From Porticoccus sp. W117 (GTDB lineage: Bacteria > Pseudomonadota > Gammaproteobacteria > Pseudomonadales > Porticoccaceae): 64,000 nt of DNA. Every line of letters begins with the position of its first letter. The first letter of the stretch is position 1. Positions 37,721-46,247 of the stretch are shown one piece after another. The translations under genes were made by a program, and so were the position numbers. The DNA lies in contig NZ_JATAAF010000001.1 of NCBI RefSeq assembly GCF_030341905.1, forward strand, positions 326,111-390,110. The letters are read 5' to 3'. A model generated the notes under the pieces. That model had not been told where the DNA came from, did no database searches, and worked only from the letters and a program-made list of their open reading frames with translations.

Positions 37721-38410
37721 TTACAGAGACTTGCTGATGGCGAACACCAGACGGTCATCCGCCAGCTCATTACCGGAACCAATATCAGTGCCGTAGTACC
37801 CCAAGCTGAAGTCGGCGCCACCAAAGTTCTTGGTAACGACTGCAGACCAGTCGATGTAGCTGTCGTCGCCAGTGCCATCAAAAGTGATGTCCATATCGTC
37901 GGCACTGTTGAAGCCCAGGTGCAGGTCGAGGGCGTACTCTTGAGGCAGGGAAATGGAGTACCCGGAAGACAGATAAACAAAGCTCTCACCGCCTTCACCC
38001 AGGTATTCGTCGGAATACACCAACCCAAGACTCAAATTAGACAGGCTTACCGAAAAGGTCAGCTCCTGATAGTCCAGCGCACTCTCACCGGTGTAGCTGT
38101 AATAGATGTAGCCAATGTCGTAATCCACTGACTCAGAAAAAGACCCGGCATAACCGCCGTAAAAGTCCACTTCCGCCTGGGCGGAAGAACCAAAGTCCAC
38201 AGTGGACGCCCAGGCACCGGCGTAAAAGCCGCTATCAGCGCTGTAATCAAAACCGCCCTGAATGGCACCGTGCTCACCGGTTTGGGACTGGCCGCGAAAT
38301 ATGTAATCGGTAGTGAGGCTGACATTGGCAGAAATAACATCTTCCGCCTGAGCCATACTGGCAGGCAGAATCAAAGCAGCGAGAAGGGATTTAAAAGTAA
38401 CGTTGCGCAC
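37721..38410 (-). CDS. TorF-family putative porin (TIGR02001/Gcw_chp type)
   Basis: 229-residue outer-membrane beta-barrel candidate. A signal peptide ends at MAQA-EDV. The family opening is SANVSLTTDYIFRGQSQTGEHGAIQGGFDYS, broken here only by length, followed by alternating aromatic and polar strands ending in LVFAISKSL. Start is GTG with AAGGAG 9 bp upstream. Its role is not established in the family, but it repeatedly occurs with amtB/glnK. Here it leads that operon behind NtrC boxes, which suggests passage of ammonium or small nitrogen compounds. Confidence 0.82.
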   Translation of the reverse strand: MRNVTFKSLLAALILPASMAQAEDVISANVSLTTDYIFRGQSQTGEHGAIQGGFDYSADSGFYAGAWASTVDFGSSAQAEVDFYGGYAGSFSESVDYDIGYIYYSYTGESALDYQELTFSVSLSNLSLGLVYSDEYLGEGGESFVYLSSGYSISLPQEYALDLHLGFNSADDMDITFDGTGDDSYIDWSAVVTKNFGGADFSLGYYGTDIGSGNELADDRLVFAISKSL

Positions 38411-38457
38411 GGTTGTGTACTCCTTTTAGAGGGTTAGTTAAATTTCTAACCTTCTAT

Positions 38458-38474
38458 TACACATACCGTGCCAA
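38458..38474 (-). promoter_or_regulatory. Sigma-54-like promoter of the porin-amtB-glnK operon
   Basis: On the minus strand TTGGCACG-gtat-GTGTA matches the sigma-54 -24 element exactly; the -12 element has T for C in the usual TTGCA. Transcription would begin about 36 nt before the porin start codon. Confidence 0.62.
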
Positions 38475-38531
38475 TTTTTATTTTTATTTATTTTTCAAAC
38501 AGTTAAGAAGAATCAAAGCATTCACGATAAA

Positions 38532-38558
38532 ATTTATGCACAAATGTAGTGCATAAAT
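38532..38558. promoter_or_regulatory. NtrC binding site 1
   Basis: ATTTATGCAC-aaatgta-GTGCATAAAT is a perfect 10-bp dyad containing the NtrC consensus TGCAC-N7-GTGCA. It lies about 70 bp upstream of the sigma-54-like promoter. Confidence 0.85.
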
Positions 38559-38572
38559 ATCATTTAAACCAT

Positions 38573-38595
38573 AGTTGCACAAATATAGTGCAACT
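38573..38595. promoter_or_regulatory. NtrC binding site 2
   Basis: AGTTGCAC-aaatata-GTGCAACT, a perfect 8-bp dyad with the same TGCAC-N7-GTGCA core, is centred 39 bp from site 1. Paired sites allow NtrC to oligomerise as an enhancer. Confidence 0.85.
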
Positions 38596-38636
38596 CAAAA
38601 AAAATAGGATACTTTCAGGGCAGCTACTTAGCCCCC

Positions 38637-39458
38637 CTAAACCCGCCCGCCGTCGATAATGAGTGATTGTCCGGTAATCATGGCTGATGCATTGGCAGCA
38701 AGAAAGAGCGCCGATTGGGCAACATCTTCACATGAAATGGTGCTTTTCAGCGATTGCTGATCCAGGCATTCCTGCAAAGCCTCAGGCGTTACCCACAGCT
38801 TTTTTTGGCGCTCGGTCATCACCCACCCTGGAATCAAGCAATTCACCCGAATATTGTCCGGGCCTAGCTCCCGCGCTAGTGCCTTGGTCAAACCAATAAT
38901 GCCTGCCTTTGAAGCAACATAAGCCGGGTAGCCAGACAAGCCGAGAATGGCAGAATTTGAGCCCAAGTTGATAATGGAGCCACCCCCAACTTTGCGCATA
39001 CCATCTACAGCATATTGAGCTGTGAAATAATGTGGTCGAAGGTTGGTATTCATAGCATCATCCCACTGCTCTGGTGTATAGCTGCTCACATCGTGACGCG
39101 TGTCTCTGGCAGCGTTATTAACAAGCACCCTGATGGGAGCAATATCTTCCTGAAAGCTCCTCATGATGTTACCCAGGTTGTAAATATCGCGAATATCACA
39201 TGGGTAATAGTGAGGGCGATTGCCGGTCTGCTGCTCTACATCCTCACAAAGCTGATTAGCCGGCTCTTGAGTCAGCGACACAAAACCCACCTTAGCCCCC
39301 TGAACAGCAAAGGCTGCAACCATAGCGGCGCCAATTCCCGACCCACCACCAGTAATAAAGACCCCCACTTCGGAAAGATCTTTGTATTTCGGGAAAAAAT
39401 CATTTGTCGCGTTATCCAGTGTTCCTTTGGCATCACTTATAAAATCTGGCGAACTCAT
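38637..39458 (-). CDS. SDR-family dehydrogenase, probable D-galactose 1-dehydrogenase
   Basis: 273-residue classical short-chain dehydrogenase. NAD(P) loop is FITGGGSGIGAAM, and NNAA follows beta-4. The catalytic set includes Ser in NLGSNSAI and Tyr/Lys in YPAYVASKAG. The C-terminal GQSLIIDGGRV is typical. It sits directly behind dgoD in the galactonate operon, where the missing step is oxidation of galactose to galactonolactone, so that role is likely; arabinose, fucose or xylose oxidation cannot be excluded. The start is ATG at 39458; a TTG two codons earlier has better ribosome-site spacing (GAGG). Confidence 0.75.
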   Translation of the reverse strand: MSSPDFISDAKGTLDNATNDFFPKYKDLSEVGVFITGGGSGIGAAMVAAFAVQGAKVGFVSLTQEPANQLCEDVEQQTGNRPHYYPCDIRDIYNLGNIMRSFQEDIAPIRVLVNNAARDTRHDVSSYTPEQWDDAMNTNLRPHYFTAQYAVDGMRKVGGGSIINLGSNSAILGLSGYPAYVASKAGIIGLTKALARELGPDNIRVNCLIPGWVMTERQKKLWVTPEALQECLDQQSLKSTISCEDVAQSALFLAANASAMITGQSLIIDGGRV

Positions 39459-39519
39459 TTCCAATCTTGCCTCTGCTATTGATCTGGCTCACTTTTTAGT
39501 GGCGATTAATATTTATCTG

Positions 39520-40668
39520 TTACCACTCCGCGACACAACCATCATCATGGCGCCATAGCGGATTCTTCCAATTCATAGGCCGTTCGGCGGCCTCTTTGAC
39601 GGCCTCTTCGTCAATAACCACTCCCAAGCCAGGGCCAGGCAGTGGTTTAATATTGCCGTCAGTCATAGCGAAGTCGTCTTTATTGACTACATAGTCCAGG
39701 AGATCCGCTTCTTGATTGTAATGAATACCCATAGACTGCTCCTGAATGACCGCATTGTAGGAAACGAAGTCCACTGCCAGGCAAGAAGCCAAGGCTATTG
39801 GCCCCAATGGGCAGTGCGGCGCCAGGCCAACATCGTAGGCTTCTGCCATGGTGGCAATTTTCAAGCATTCGGTAATACCCCCTGCGTGGGACAAGTCCGG
39901 CTGAATAATTCCCAACCCGCCATCTTGTAGTACGTGCTTAAATTCAAAACGGCTGTACATGCGCTCACCAGCTGCCAGAACGATACTGGTCTGCCTGCCA
40001 AGTTTGGCATACTGTTCATATTGTTCAGCAAGTACCGGCTCCTCTACGAATAAGGGGTGAAACGGCTCTAATTCTTTCAACAGAACCTTGGCCATAGGAA
40101 CCGAGACGCGACCATGAAAATCCAGGCCGAAATCGATGCGGCTGCCAAAGGCTTCCCGAATGGTGGCGATTCGTTCTACAACTTTATCAACTGCCCTGAA
40201 GGTATCGATCAATTTTAGGGCACCGCAACCATTTAACTTGAAAGTATCCCAGCCCAGCTCCAGCCTCTCTTCCATTTGACGCACTTCATCACCAGGATCA
40301 TCACCACCTACCCATGCGTAGGTTTTCATGCTGTCCCGACAGGTACCGCCCAGCAATTCATAGACTGGTTGCCCCAAGGCTTTACCTTTGATATCCCATA
40401 GCGCCTGATCAATGCCTGCAATTGCCGACATAAGGATTGGCCCACCTCTATAGAAACCACCGCGATAGAGCATTTGCCAAATATCATTAATTTGGCGTGG
40501 GTCTTTATCAATCAGGTAGAGCGAAAGCTCTTCAACTGCTGCAACTACCGTAGCGGCACGCCCTTCAATAACAGGCTCCCCCCACCCCGTAATTCCTGCA
40601 TCGGTGTCAATTGCCAGAAACACCCATCTTGGCGCCACAGGATATAAGCGAATGCCTTTGATTTTCAT
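39520..40668 (-). CDS. dgoD: D-galactonate dehydratase
   Basis: Enolase-superfamily enzyme making 2-keto-3-deoxygalactonate. 382 residues, identical in length to E. coli DgoD and collinear throughout: [53 protein letters not shown] (metal Asp), [20 protein letters not shown] (metal Glu), [24 protein letters not shown] with the catalytic His, and NPLWRHDDG near the C-terminus. It diverges from dgoK and leads a two-gene operon with the SDR. Confidence 0.96.
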   Translation of the reverse strand: MKIKGIRLYPVAPRWVFLAIDTDAGITGWGEPVIEGRAATVVAAVEELSLYLIDKDPRQINDIWQMLYRGGFYRGGPILMSAIAGIDQALWDIKGKALGQPVYELLGGTCRDSMKTYAWVGGDDPGDEVRQMEERLELGWDTFKLNGCGALKLIDTFRAVDKVVERIATIREAFGSRIDFGLDFHGRVSVPMAKVLLKELEPFHPLFVEEPVLAEQYEQYAKLGRQTSIVLAAGERMYSRFEFKHVLQDGGLGIIQPDLSHAGGITECLKIATMAEAYDVGLAPHCPLGPIALASCLAVDFVSYNAVIQEQSMGIHYNQEADLLDYVVNKDDFAMTDGNIKPLPGPGLGVVIDEEAVKEAAERPMNWKNPLWRHDDGCVAEW

Positions 40669-40739
40669 GCATGAACACCTTGCTTATCAGGAATGGAATG
40701 ACGAATAAATCATCAGTGGACTCTCATCAAAAATTATAA

Positions 40740-40756
40740 TAGTATTTATATTACTA
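40740..40756. promoter_or_regulatory. Possible operator between dgoD and dgoK
   Basis: TAGTA-tttatat-TACTA, a short AT-rich dyad in the 148-bp divergent control region. GntR/FadR-type repressors bind such half-sites. It is weak evidence on its own. Confidence 0.35.
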
Positions 40757-40816
40757 AATAACAACACCAAGCTCACACAGAATATATTAGCGATCGATGA
40801 ACGAGTGCCTCCCAAA

Positions 40817-41752
40817 ATGACAGAAAGCCGCACTACGGGCACAACCGCCTGTTACATCGTTGGCGATTGGGGCACAACCAATCTGCGTCTGTTTTTACTG
40901 GATAGTGCTTCAAAGCAGTGTCTCGATAGACGCAATGGTCCCGGCATAGCCAATACCAACCCGGATCAAATTCCCAAAATATTGGCCAAACTGATAAAAC
41001 CCTGGATTGGGCAAAACATTGAACAAATATTGTTATGCGGCATGGTAGGCTCCACCATTGGTTGGCTGGATGCCGGATATATAAATTGCCCCCTACCCTT
41101 GGCTACACTGAAAGATCATCTTTTTCGTGTACCCACTCATGGCATTCCAACACAAATTGTTCCCGGTATTCGTTGCACCAGTCCCACTGGTACCATCGAT
41201 GTTATGCGCGGTGAAGAAACCCAACTATTAGGGGCACTGCAATGCCAGGCTCACCTCAACAGTGGAAGTCATTTACTTTGCCTGCCAGGTACACACAGTA
41301 AATGGGTGCAGATAAGCAGCGGCGTTGTGGAGAGCTTTTTAACCAGCTTAAGTGGTGAGTTGTACGCCACATTGAAACGCCACAGCATCCTCGTACCGAA
41401 TACTGAAAATAACCTTCCGGACGAAGCTGTTTTTATACAAGGTATTCAGCGCAGCATAGAACAAAGTAGCTGCGACCTGCTTCATCTGCTGTTTGAAACC
41501 CGCAGTCGGCAAATTACCGGAGAGATATCTGCAGAGCAGGCAGCAGACTTTCTTTCCGGACTAATTATTGGCAAAGACATTCAGAATGCGATCAAGTTAT
41601 TTGGCTCAACCCATTCTCAAAGTCAGATACATTTCATCGCGAACAAATCACTAAATCATCTTTACAGCCTCGCTTGCGAACACTGCAAAATACCCTGCCA
41701 AACTCTGGACGGCGACCAGCTCTCTCTGGCAGGCATGCAAACACTGCGATAA
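40817..41752 (+). CDS. dgoK: 2-Keto-3-deoxygalactonokinase
   Basis: Phosphorylates KDGal at O-6. 311 residues from the ATG at 40817; a GTG four codons earlier is possible. The phosphate loop VGDWGTTNLRLFLLD is at the N-terminus, with GMVGSTIGWLDAGYINCPL, RGEETQLLGAL and LPGTHSKWVQI, all typical of DgoK. It opens the plus-strand operon dgoK-dgoA-symporter-lactonase-dgoR-mgsA. Confidence 0.94.
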   Translation: MTESRTTGTTACYIVGDWGTTNLRLFLLDSASKQCLDRRNGPGIANTNPDQIPKILAKLIKPWIGQNIEQILLCGMVGSTIGWLDAGYINCPLPLATLKDHLFRVPTHGIPTQIVPGIRCTSPTGTIDVMRGEETQLLGALQCQAHLNSGSHLLCLPGTHSKWVQISSGVVESFLTSLSGELYATLKRHSILVPNTENNLPDEAVFIQGIQRSIEQSSCDLLHLLFETRSRQITGEISAEQAADFLSGLIIGKDIQNAIKLFGSTHSQSQIHFIANKSLNHLYSLACEHCKIPCQTLDGDQLSLAGMQTLR

Positions 41753-41781
41753 TCTCATCACGTTCACAGGTCACTCAAAAT

Positions 41782-42411
41782 ATGCCTTTCGATCCTCTGC
41801 AGTTACTGACACAACACCCTGTCGTCGCCATATTGCGCGGCATTCGCCCCAACGAAATTCTCGATGTTTCTGAAGTTCTGGTGGCTGAAGGGATACGGGT
41901 AATAGAAGTCCCCCTTAACTCCCCTGACCCTTACACCAGTATCAGGCTGTTATGTGAACGCTTCGGTAATACCTGCCTGTGCGGAGCCGGCACTGTGGTC
42001 ACAGTGGAGCAAGTGGAGCAAGTACACCAAGCCGGGGGCAAATTAATAGTAGCTCCAAACACTGATCCGGACATTATTCGACGCAGCCTGGAATTGGGCA
42101 TGATTCCAGTACCAGGCTTTAACACACCAACTGAGGCCTACCAGGCCATCCATGCCGGCGCTACTTATTTGAAAGTATTCCCTGCGACCAGCATCGGGCC
42201 AGATTACTTCAAGTCCATTTCTGCGATTTTGCCCACGAACGTAGGCGTAGTGGCCACCGGTGGCATAAATCCCGAAAACATCTGTGACTGGCTGAAGATG
42301 GGTGTCACTGCTGTTGGTATTGGCGGCGACCTTTATCAGCCCGGTGTAGCTCTGGAAGAATTGCAGCAAAAGGCACAGGCGTTGGTCACTGCAACAATCC
42401 GCGCACAATAA
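41782..42411 (+). CDS. dgoA: 2-Dehydro-3-deoxy-6-phosphogalactonate aldolase
   Basis: Cleaves KDPGal to pyruvate and glyceraldehyde 3-phosphate. 209 residues, class I aldolase. It has VVAILRGIRPNEILDVSEVL, the Glu in VIEVPLNSPDP, GAGTVVTVEQV, and Schiff-base Lys in LKVFPATSIGP; the Leu-Lys-Val-Phe version with IGPDYFKSI is that of DgoA rather than Eda. The start ATG at 41782 is preceded by weak Shine-Dalgarno sequence; the frame is open into dgoK. Confidence 0.95.
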   Translation: MPFDPLQLLTQHPVVAILRGIRPNEILDVSEVLVAEGIRVIEVPLNSPDPYTSIRLLCERFGNTCLCGAGTVVTVEQVEQVHQAGGKLIVAPNTDPDIIRRSLELGMIPVPGFNTPTEAYQAIHAGATYLKVFPATSIGPDYFKSISAILPTNVGVVATGGINPENICDWLKMGVTAVGIGGDLYQPGVALEELQQKAQALVTATIRAQ

Positions 42412-42433
42412 TTGAAAAACAGGAGGGTGAACT

Positions 42434-43996
42434 GTGAATTTATCTACGCTGGATTTATCTGTGATTGGCGTTTACGCGCTGTTTATTATTGGCCTGGCCC
42501 AGTGGGTTAGCCGGGAAAAACCCGGCCACGATAAAACCACTGAAGATTATTTCCTGGCGGGCAAGTCCCTGCCCTGGTGGGCCATTGGTGCCTCGCTGAT
42601 TGCCGCCAATATTTCTGCGGAACAGATTATCGGCATGTCCGGTTCCGGCTATGCACTGGGCCTGGGGATCGCCTCTTACGAATGGATGTCTGCCATAACC
42701 CTGCTTATTGTTGGCAAATATTTCTTGCCGATTTTTCTCAAGCACGGCATTTACACCATGCCCCAGTATCTGGAGCAACGCTACGATCACCGGGTACGGA
42801 TGATCATGGCGGTGTTCTGGCTATCGCTTTATGTGGTCGTTAATCTCACTGCCATTCTCTGGCTCGGCGCTTTGGCCATCAATACCGTTACCGGCCTAGA
42901 TCTGGTCTACGGTCTGGTGATTCTGGGCGTACTGGCCACCGCCTACTCGCTGTATGGCGGCCTGAAAGCAGTGGCATTTACCGATATTGTGCAGGTGGTT
43001 CTGTTGGTATTTGGCGGCCTGCTGATCACTTACCTGACACTGGACAAAATCGGTGGCGACAGCGGCGTTGTCGGTGGCTTTAACGAACTCACTGCCAAGC
43101 TGCCAGAAAAGTTCGATATGATCCTGTCGCCGGATAATCCCTTCTACAAAGACCTGCCCGGCATCTCTGTGCTGGTGGGCGGCATGTGGATTATGAACCT
43201 GTCTTACTGGGGCTTTAACCAGTACATCATCCAGCGTGCACTGGCCGCCAAAAGCGTTCAGGAAGCACAAAAAGGCATCGCCTTTGCCGCTTACCTGAAA
43301 CTGTTGATGCCGGTTATTGTGGTGTTGCCCGGTATTGCCGCAGTGATGCTGGCACCGGACCTCAGCTCACCGGACAAGGCTTACCCGGAAATGATGAAGC
43401 TGGTACCCGCCGGTTTGAAGGGCCTGGTATTTGCCGCTTTGATTGCTGCCATCCTGTCTTCTCTGGGTTCCATGATGAACTCAATTTCCACCATCTTTAC
43501 CATGGACATCTACCGCCACTTCAAACCAGATACCGATACCAATAAGCTAGTCTCTATTGGCCGTATAGTGGCTCTGACTGCAATCGTCATTGCCATGATT
43601 ATCGCCAAGCCCCTGCTGGGTAATTTCAGCCAAGCCTTCCAGTTTATCCAGGAATTCACCGGCTTCTTTACGCCTGGCATTGTGGTGCTGTTCCTGCTGG
43701 GCATGTTCTGGAAAAAAACCACTGCCACTGCTGCACTGACGGCTGCGGTAGGCTCCTTTGTTTTATCCCTGCTGGGCAAACTGTTCTGGCCAGAGCTGCC
43801 GTTTATGGATCGGGTCGGTCTGGTTTTCCTGGCCTGTACGGTACTGGCCGTGGTGATTTCCCTGCAGTCCAGGCAGGAGGTCAAAGGTGAAACCGTCAAT
43901 GTGGGCGAAGTCAATTTCTCCACCAGCAACGGCTTTAATATAGCTACTGTGGGCGTTGTGCTGATTCTCTCAGCCCTGTATGCAACCTGGTGGTAA
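42434..43996 (+). CDS. Sodium/galactose-type symporter (SSS family, vSGLT-like)
   Basis: 520-residue carrier with about 14 membrane segments. It is close to Vibrio parahaemolyticus vSGLT: ANISAEQIIGMSGSGYALGL, ASYEWMSAITLLIVGKYFLPIF, QYLEQRYDHRVR, ILYGGLKAV-type YSLYGGLKAVAFTDIVQVV, YWGFNQYIIQRALAAKSVQEAQKG and the broken helix LAALIAAILSSLGSMMNS region. vSGLT takes galactose and glucose with sodium. Inside the galactonate operon this one is expected to import galactose. Start is GTG with AGGAGG 7 bp upstream. Confidence 0.93.
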   Translation: MNLSTLDLSVIGVYALFIIGLAQWVSREKPGHDKTTEDYFLAGKSLPWWAIGASLIAANISAEQIIGMSGSGYALGLGIASYEWMSAITLLIVGKYFLPIFLKHGIYTMPQYLEQRYDHRVRMIMAVFWLSLYVVVNLTAILWLGALAINTVTGLDLVYGLVILGVLATAYSLYGGLKAVAFTDIVQVVLLVFGGLLITYLTLDKIGGDSGVVGGFNELTAKLPEKFDMILSPDNPFYKDLPGISVLVGGMWIMNLSYWGFNQYIIQRALAAKSVQEAQKGIAFAAYLKLLMPVIVVLPGIAAVMLAPDLSSPDKAYPEMMKLVPAGLKGLVFAALIAAILSSLGSMMNSISTIFTMDIYRHFKPDTDTNKLVSIGRIVALTAIVIAMIIAKPLLGNFSQAFQFIQEFTGFFTPGIVVLFLLGMFWKKTTATAALTAAVGSFVLSLLGKLFWPELPFMDRVGLVFLACTVLAVVISLQSRQEVKGETVNVGEVNFSTSNGFNIATVGVVLILSALYATWW

Positions 43997-43998
43997 CT

Positions 43999-44889
43999 GT
44001 GAGCGCTGAGTTAATTCATAGCATTCCCGTACACAACACTCTCGGCGAGGGCGTTGTGTGGGACGCCCGCAGCCAAGCTGCGTGGTGGACAGATATTCAG
44101 GAAAGCCGCCTGTTCTGCATGGCTTACCCAAGCCTGGATATTGAGTACTTTGATACCCCAGAGCGGCTGTGTTGTTTTGCGCTAACTGACAACCCGGACA
44201 AACTACTGGTGGCTTTTGCCAGCGGGTTTGCCCTTTACGAGTACAGAACCGGCAACCTGCAATGGCTGCATCGCCCAGAAGAATTACAGCCCGGCAGCGG
44301 CCGCCGCCTCAACGATGGCCGCCTGGATCGCCAGGGACGCTTTTGGGTGGGCGCCATGGTGGAAGACAAAGGTGCCGCTACTGGCAAGCCGGCCAATCTG
44401 TACTGCCTGGACAGCAACGGTGAACTCTCTATACACAAATCCGATATTGCCATCTCGAACGGTATTTGCTGGGCGCCGGATAACAGCACATTCTATTTTG
44501 CTGATTCCCCTAAACAGCACATTTATTCTTATAAATACGATATTTCACGTGGTAGCATATCTGAGCAAAAACAGTTTTCAGCAACACCAGTAGGCCAGTT
44601 TCCCGATGGGGGCATAACCGACTCTAACGGGCATGTATGGAGTGCACATTGGGGAGGCCATTGTGTCGTACGTTACACACCTCAAGGTCAGATCACAGAG
44701 AAAGTGGCAATACCAACTCAGCAACCCAGTTGCCTAGCCTTTGGTGGGGCAGATATGAAAACCCTGTTTGTCACGTCTGCACGTCAGGGTTTAAACAGCC
44801 AGCAATTGGCCAAAGACACACAGGCGGGGAATTTGTTTGTGCTGGAAACAACTATAACCGGATTGCAAGAGCCTATTTACCAGACGTGA
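43999..44889 (+). CDS. SMP-30/gluconolactonase-family lactonase, probable galactonolactonase
   Basis: About 296-residue six-bladed beta-propeller. Metal ligands are expected at Glu in LGEGVVWD, Asn in NDGRLDRQGRFWVG and ISNGICWAPDN, and Asp in DGGITDSNGHVW. It would open the galactonolactone made by the galactose dehydrogenase. GTG at 43999 lies 3 bp after the symporter stop; a GTG three codons earlier would overlap it. Confidence 0.86.
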   Translation: MSAELIHSIPVHNTLGEGVVWDARSQAAWWTDIQESRLFCMAYPSLDIEYFDTPERLCCFALTDNPDKLLVAFASGFALYEYRTGNLQWLHRPEELQPGSGRRLNDGRLDRQGRFWVGAMVEDKGAATGKPANLYCLDSNGELSIHKSDIAISNGICWAPDNSTFYFADSPKQHIYSYKYDISRGSISEQKQFSATPVGQFPDGGITDSNGHVWSAHWGGHCVVRYTPQGQITEKVAIPTQQPSCLAFGGADMKTLFVTSARQGLNSQQLAKDTQAGNLFVLETTITGLQEPIYQT

Positions 44890-44914
44890 AAATACGATTC
44901 CAAGAGTAAAACAA

Positions 44915-45622
44915 ATGGTTTCTACCCAAAATTTGACACAAACCATTGTCCAGGAACTGGGAAAGGATATTGTCACTGAGCGTTACACCGCTGAACAACC
45001 ATTTCCTATTGAAGCAGAGCTGTGCGAAACATTCGATGCCTCCCGCACCGTACTGCGCGAAGCAGTCAAAATGCTTACTGCAAAAGGTTTGCTAAGTGCC
45101 CGCCCCAGGCAGGGAACCCGGGTGCAGCCAGAAGAACATTGGAACCTGCTGGACCCGGATGTACTGAGCTGGCTGCTGGAGCGTAAATTTTCCCTGCCGC
45201 TACTGGCGGAGTTTGCCGAAATGCGCCTTGCCATTGAGCCCATGGCGGCAGGATTGGCTGCTCAATCCGCATCAGCTGAGCAGCTTGCTGACATTGAAAA
45301 AGCCGTCAAACGAATGGAAGCTGCGGAAGCAGGGCTTGACGACCCCCTGGACTCCGACATTGCCTTTCATGTGGCAGTGTTAAATGCCAGTGGCAATCGC
45401 TTCTTGACCCAGTTCCACCAAATGATTAGTACTGCCCTGAAGTTCAGCATTCGCTTTACCAATAGTTTGAAGGGTGTACGGATTGCCAGCGTAGCTGCCC
45501 ACCGATCCACCTACGAAGCGATAAAGTCCGGCCATCATAAAAAAGCAAAGCAATTGATGGCAGCGATGAACCAGGAAGCTCTGGATATGTTTCGCAAAGC
45601 CATTGCCAAAGAACAAACTTAA
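44915..45622 (+). CDS. dgoR: DgoR-like GntR/FadR-family repressor
   Basis: 235 residues. A winged helix (about residues 8-75) has [31 protein letters not shown] without gap and [26 protein letters not shown], the DgoR-type joint. An FCD effector domain (about 85-225) has metal/ligand residues in [16 protein letters not shown] and [10 protein letters not shown]. Layout matches E. coli DgoR, which is released by galactonate. It probably controls both arms of the divergent dgo region. Confidence 0.88.
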   Translation: MVSTQNLTQTIVQELGKDIVTERYTAEQPFPIEAELCETFDASRTVLREAVKMLTAKGLLSARPRQGTRVQPEEHWNLLDPDVLSWLLERKFSLPLLAEFAEMRLAIEPMAAGLAAQSASAEQLADIEKAVKRMEAAEAGLDDPLDSDIAFHVAVLNASGNRFLTQFHQMISTALKFSIRFTNSLKGVRIASVAAHRSTYEAIKSGHHKKAKQLMAAMNQEALDMFRKAIAKEQT

Positions 45623-45635
45623 CAGGTCACCACTT

Positions 45636-46046
45636 ATGCAAATCGGCTTAGTTGCCCACGACGAAATGAAAAATACCCTGCTCGATTGGGTAAAAATCCA
45701 TCGCAGCCAGCTGGCCAACTGTGACATTGTTGCCACAGGAACAACCGGTGGATTGATACTGCAGACTTGCCCGGAATTGAATATAGAGCTGTTAAAAAGT
45801 GGTCCATTGGGCGGAGACCAACAAATTGGGGCACGCATTTGTGAAGGCAGACTCAACGCCCTGATTTTCTTTATTGATCCACTCTCCCCTATGCCCCACG
45901 ATGTGGATGTGAAAGCCCTGACCCGACTGGCAACTCTTTACAATATTCCTCACGCCTATAACGAGGCTACGGCCAACTTAATTGCCGAAAACTTCGGTCG
46001 CCTGCCTATAACTGACGGCATTCCGGTTAATCCAAACCCCCGCTAA
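45636..46046 (+). CDS. mgsA: Methylglyoxal synthase
   Basis: Converts dihydroxyacetone phosphate to methylglyoxal and phosphate. 136 residues against 152 in E. coli. It has [15 protein letters not shown], the phosphate site [23 protein letters not shown] with catalytic Asp, and [18 protein letters not shown] with catalytic His. AGGT lies 10 bp before the ATG. It is 13 bp behind dgoR, so it is co-transcribed with galactonate catabolism, an unusual place for this overflow-bypass enzyme. Confidence 0.93.
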   Translation: MQIGLVAHDEMKNTLLDWVKIHRSQLANCDIVATGTTGGLILQTCPELNIELLKSGPLGGDQQIGARICEGRLNALIFFIDPLSPMPHDVDVKALTRLATLYNIPHAYNEATANLIAENFGRLPITDGIPVNPNPR

Positions 46047-46174
46047 CAAGCAAGTTTAAACACACTACCACCAACCCACCTCATGCTTTGATGCAAGCTG
46101 GCTTTGCCTACATAACAATGTGGCAAGACTGGTTGTGAGAAATCAATCTAAAAGAAACAGAGGAGAGTACCACT

Positions 46175-46237
46175 ATGATTTTGATGTTCGCACTAGAATT
46201 GACAAAAAAACCCTTTTACTCGCTTACTGCCAACTAA
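46175..46237 (+). CDS. Possible 20-residue peptide with a strong ribosome site
   Basis: Reads MILMFALELTKKPFYSLTAN and stops. AGAGGAGAG lies 6 bp before the ATG, one of the best ribosome sites in the window. It lies in the 201-bp gap between two convergent operons. It could be a remnant 5' end of a deleted gene, a small membrane-associated peptide or chance. No homologue is recognised. Confidence 0.3.
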   Translation: MILMFALELTKKPFYSLTAN

Positions 46238-46247
46238 GTTCAAGAAT

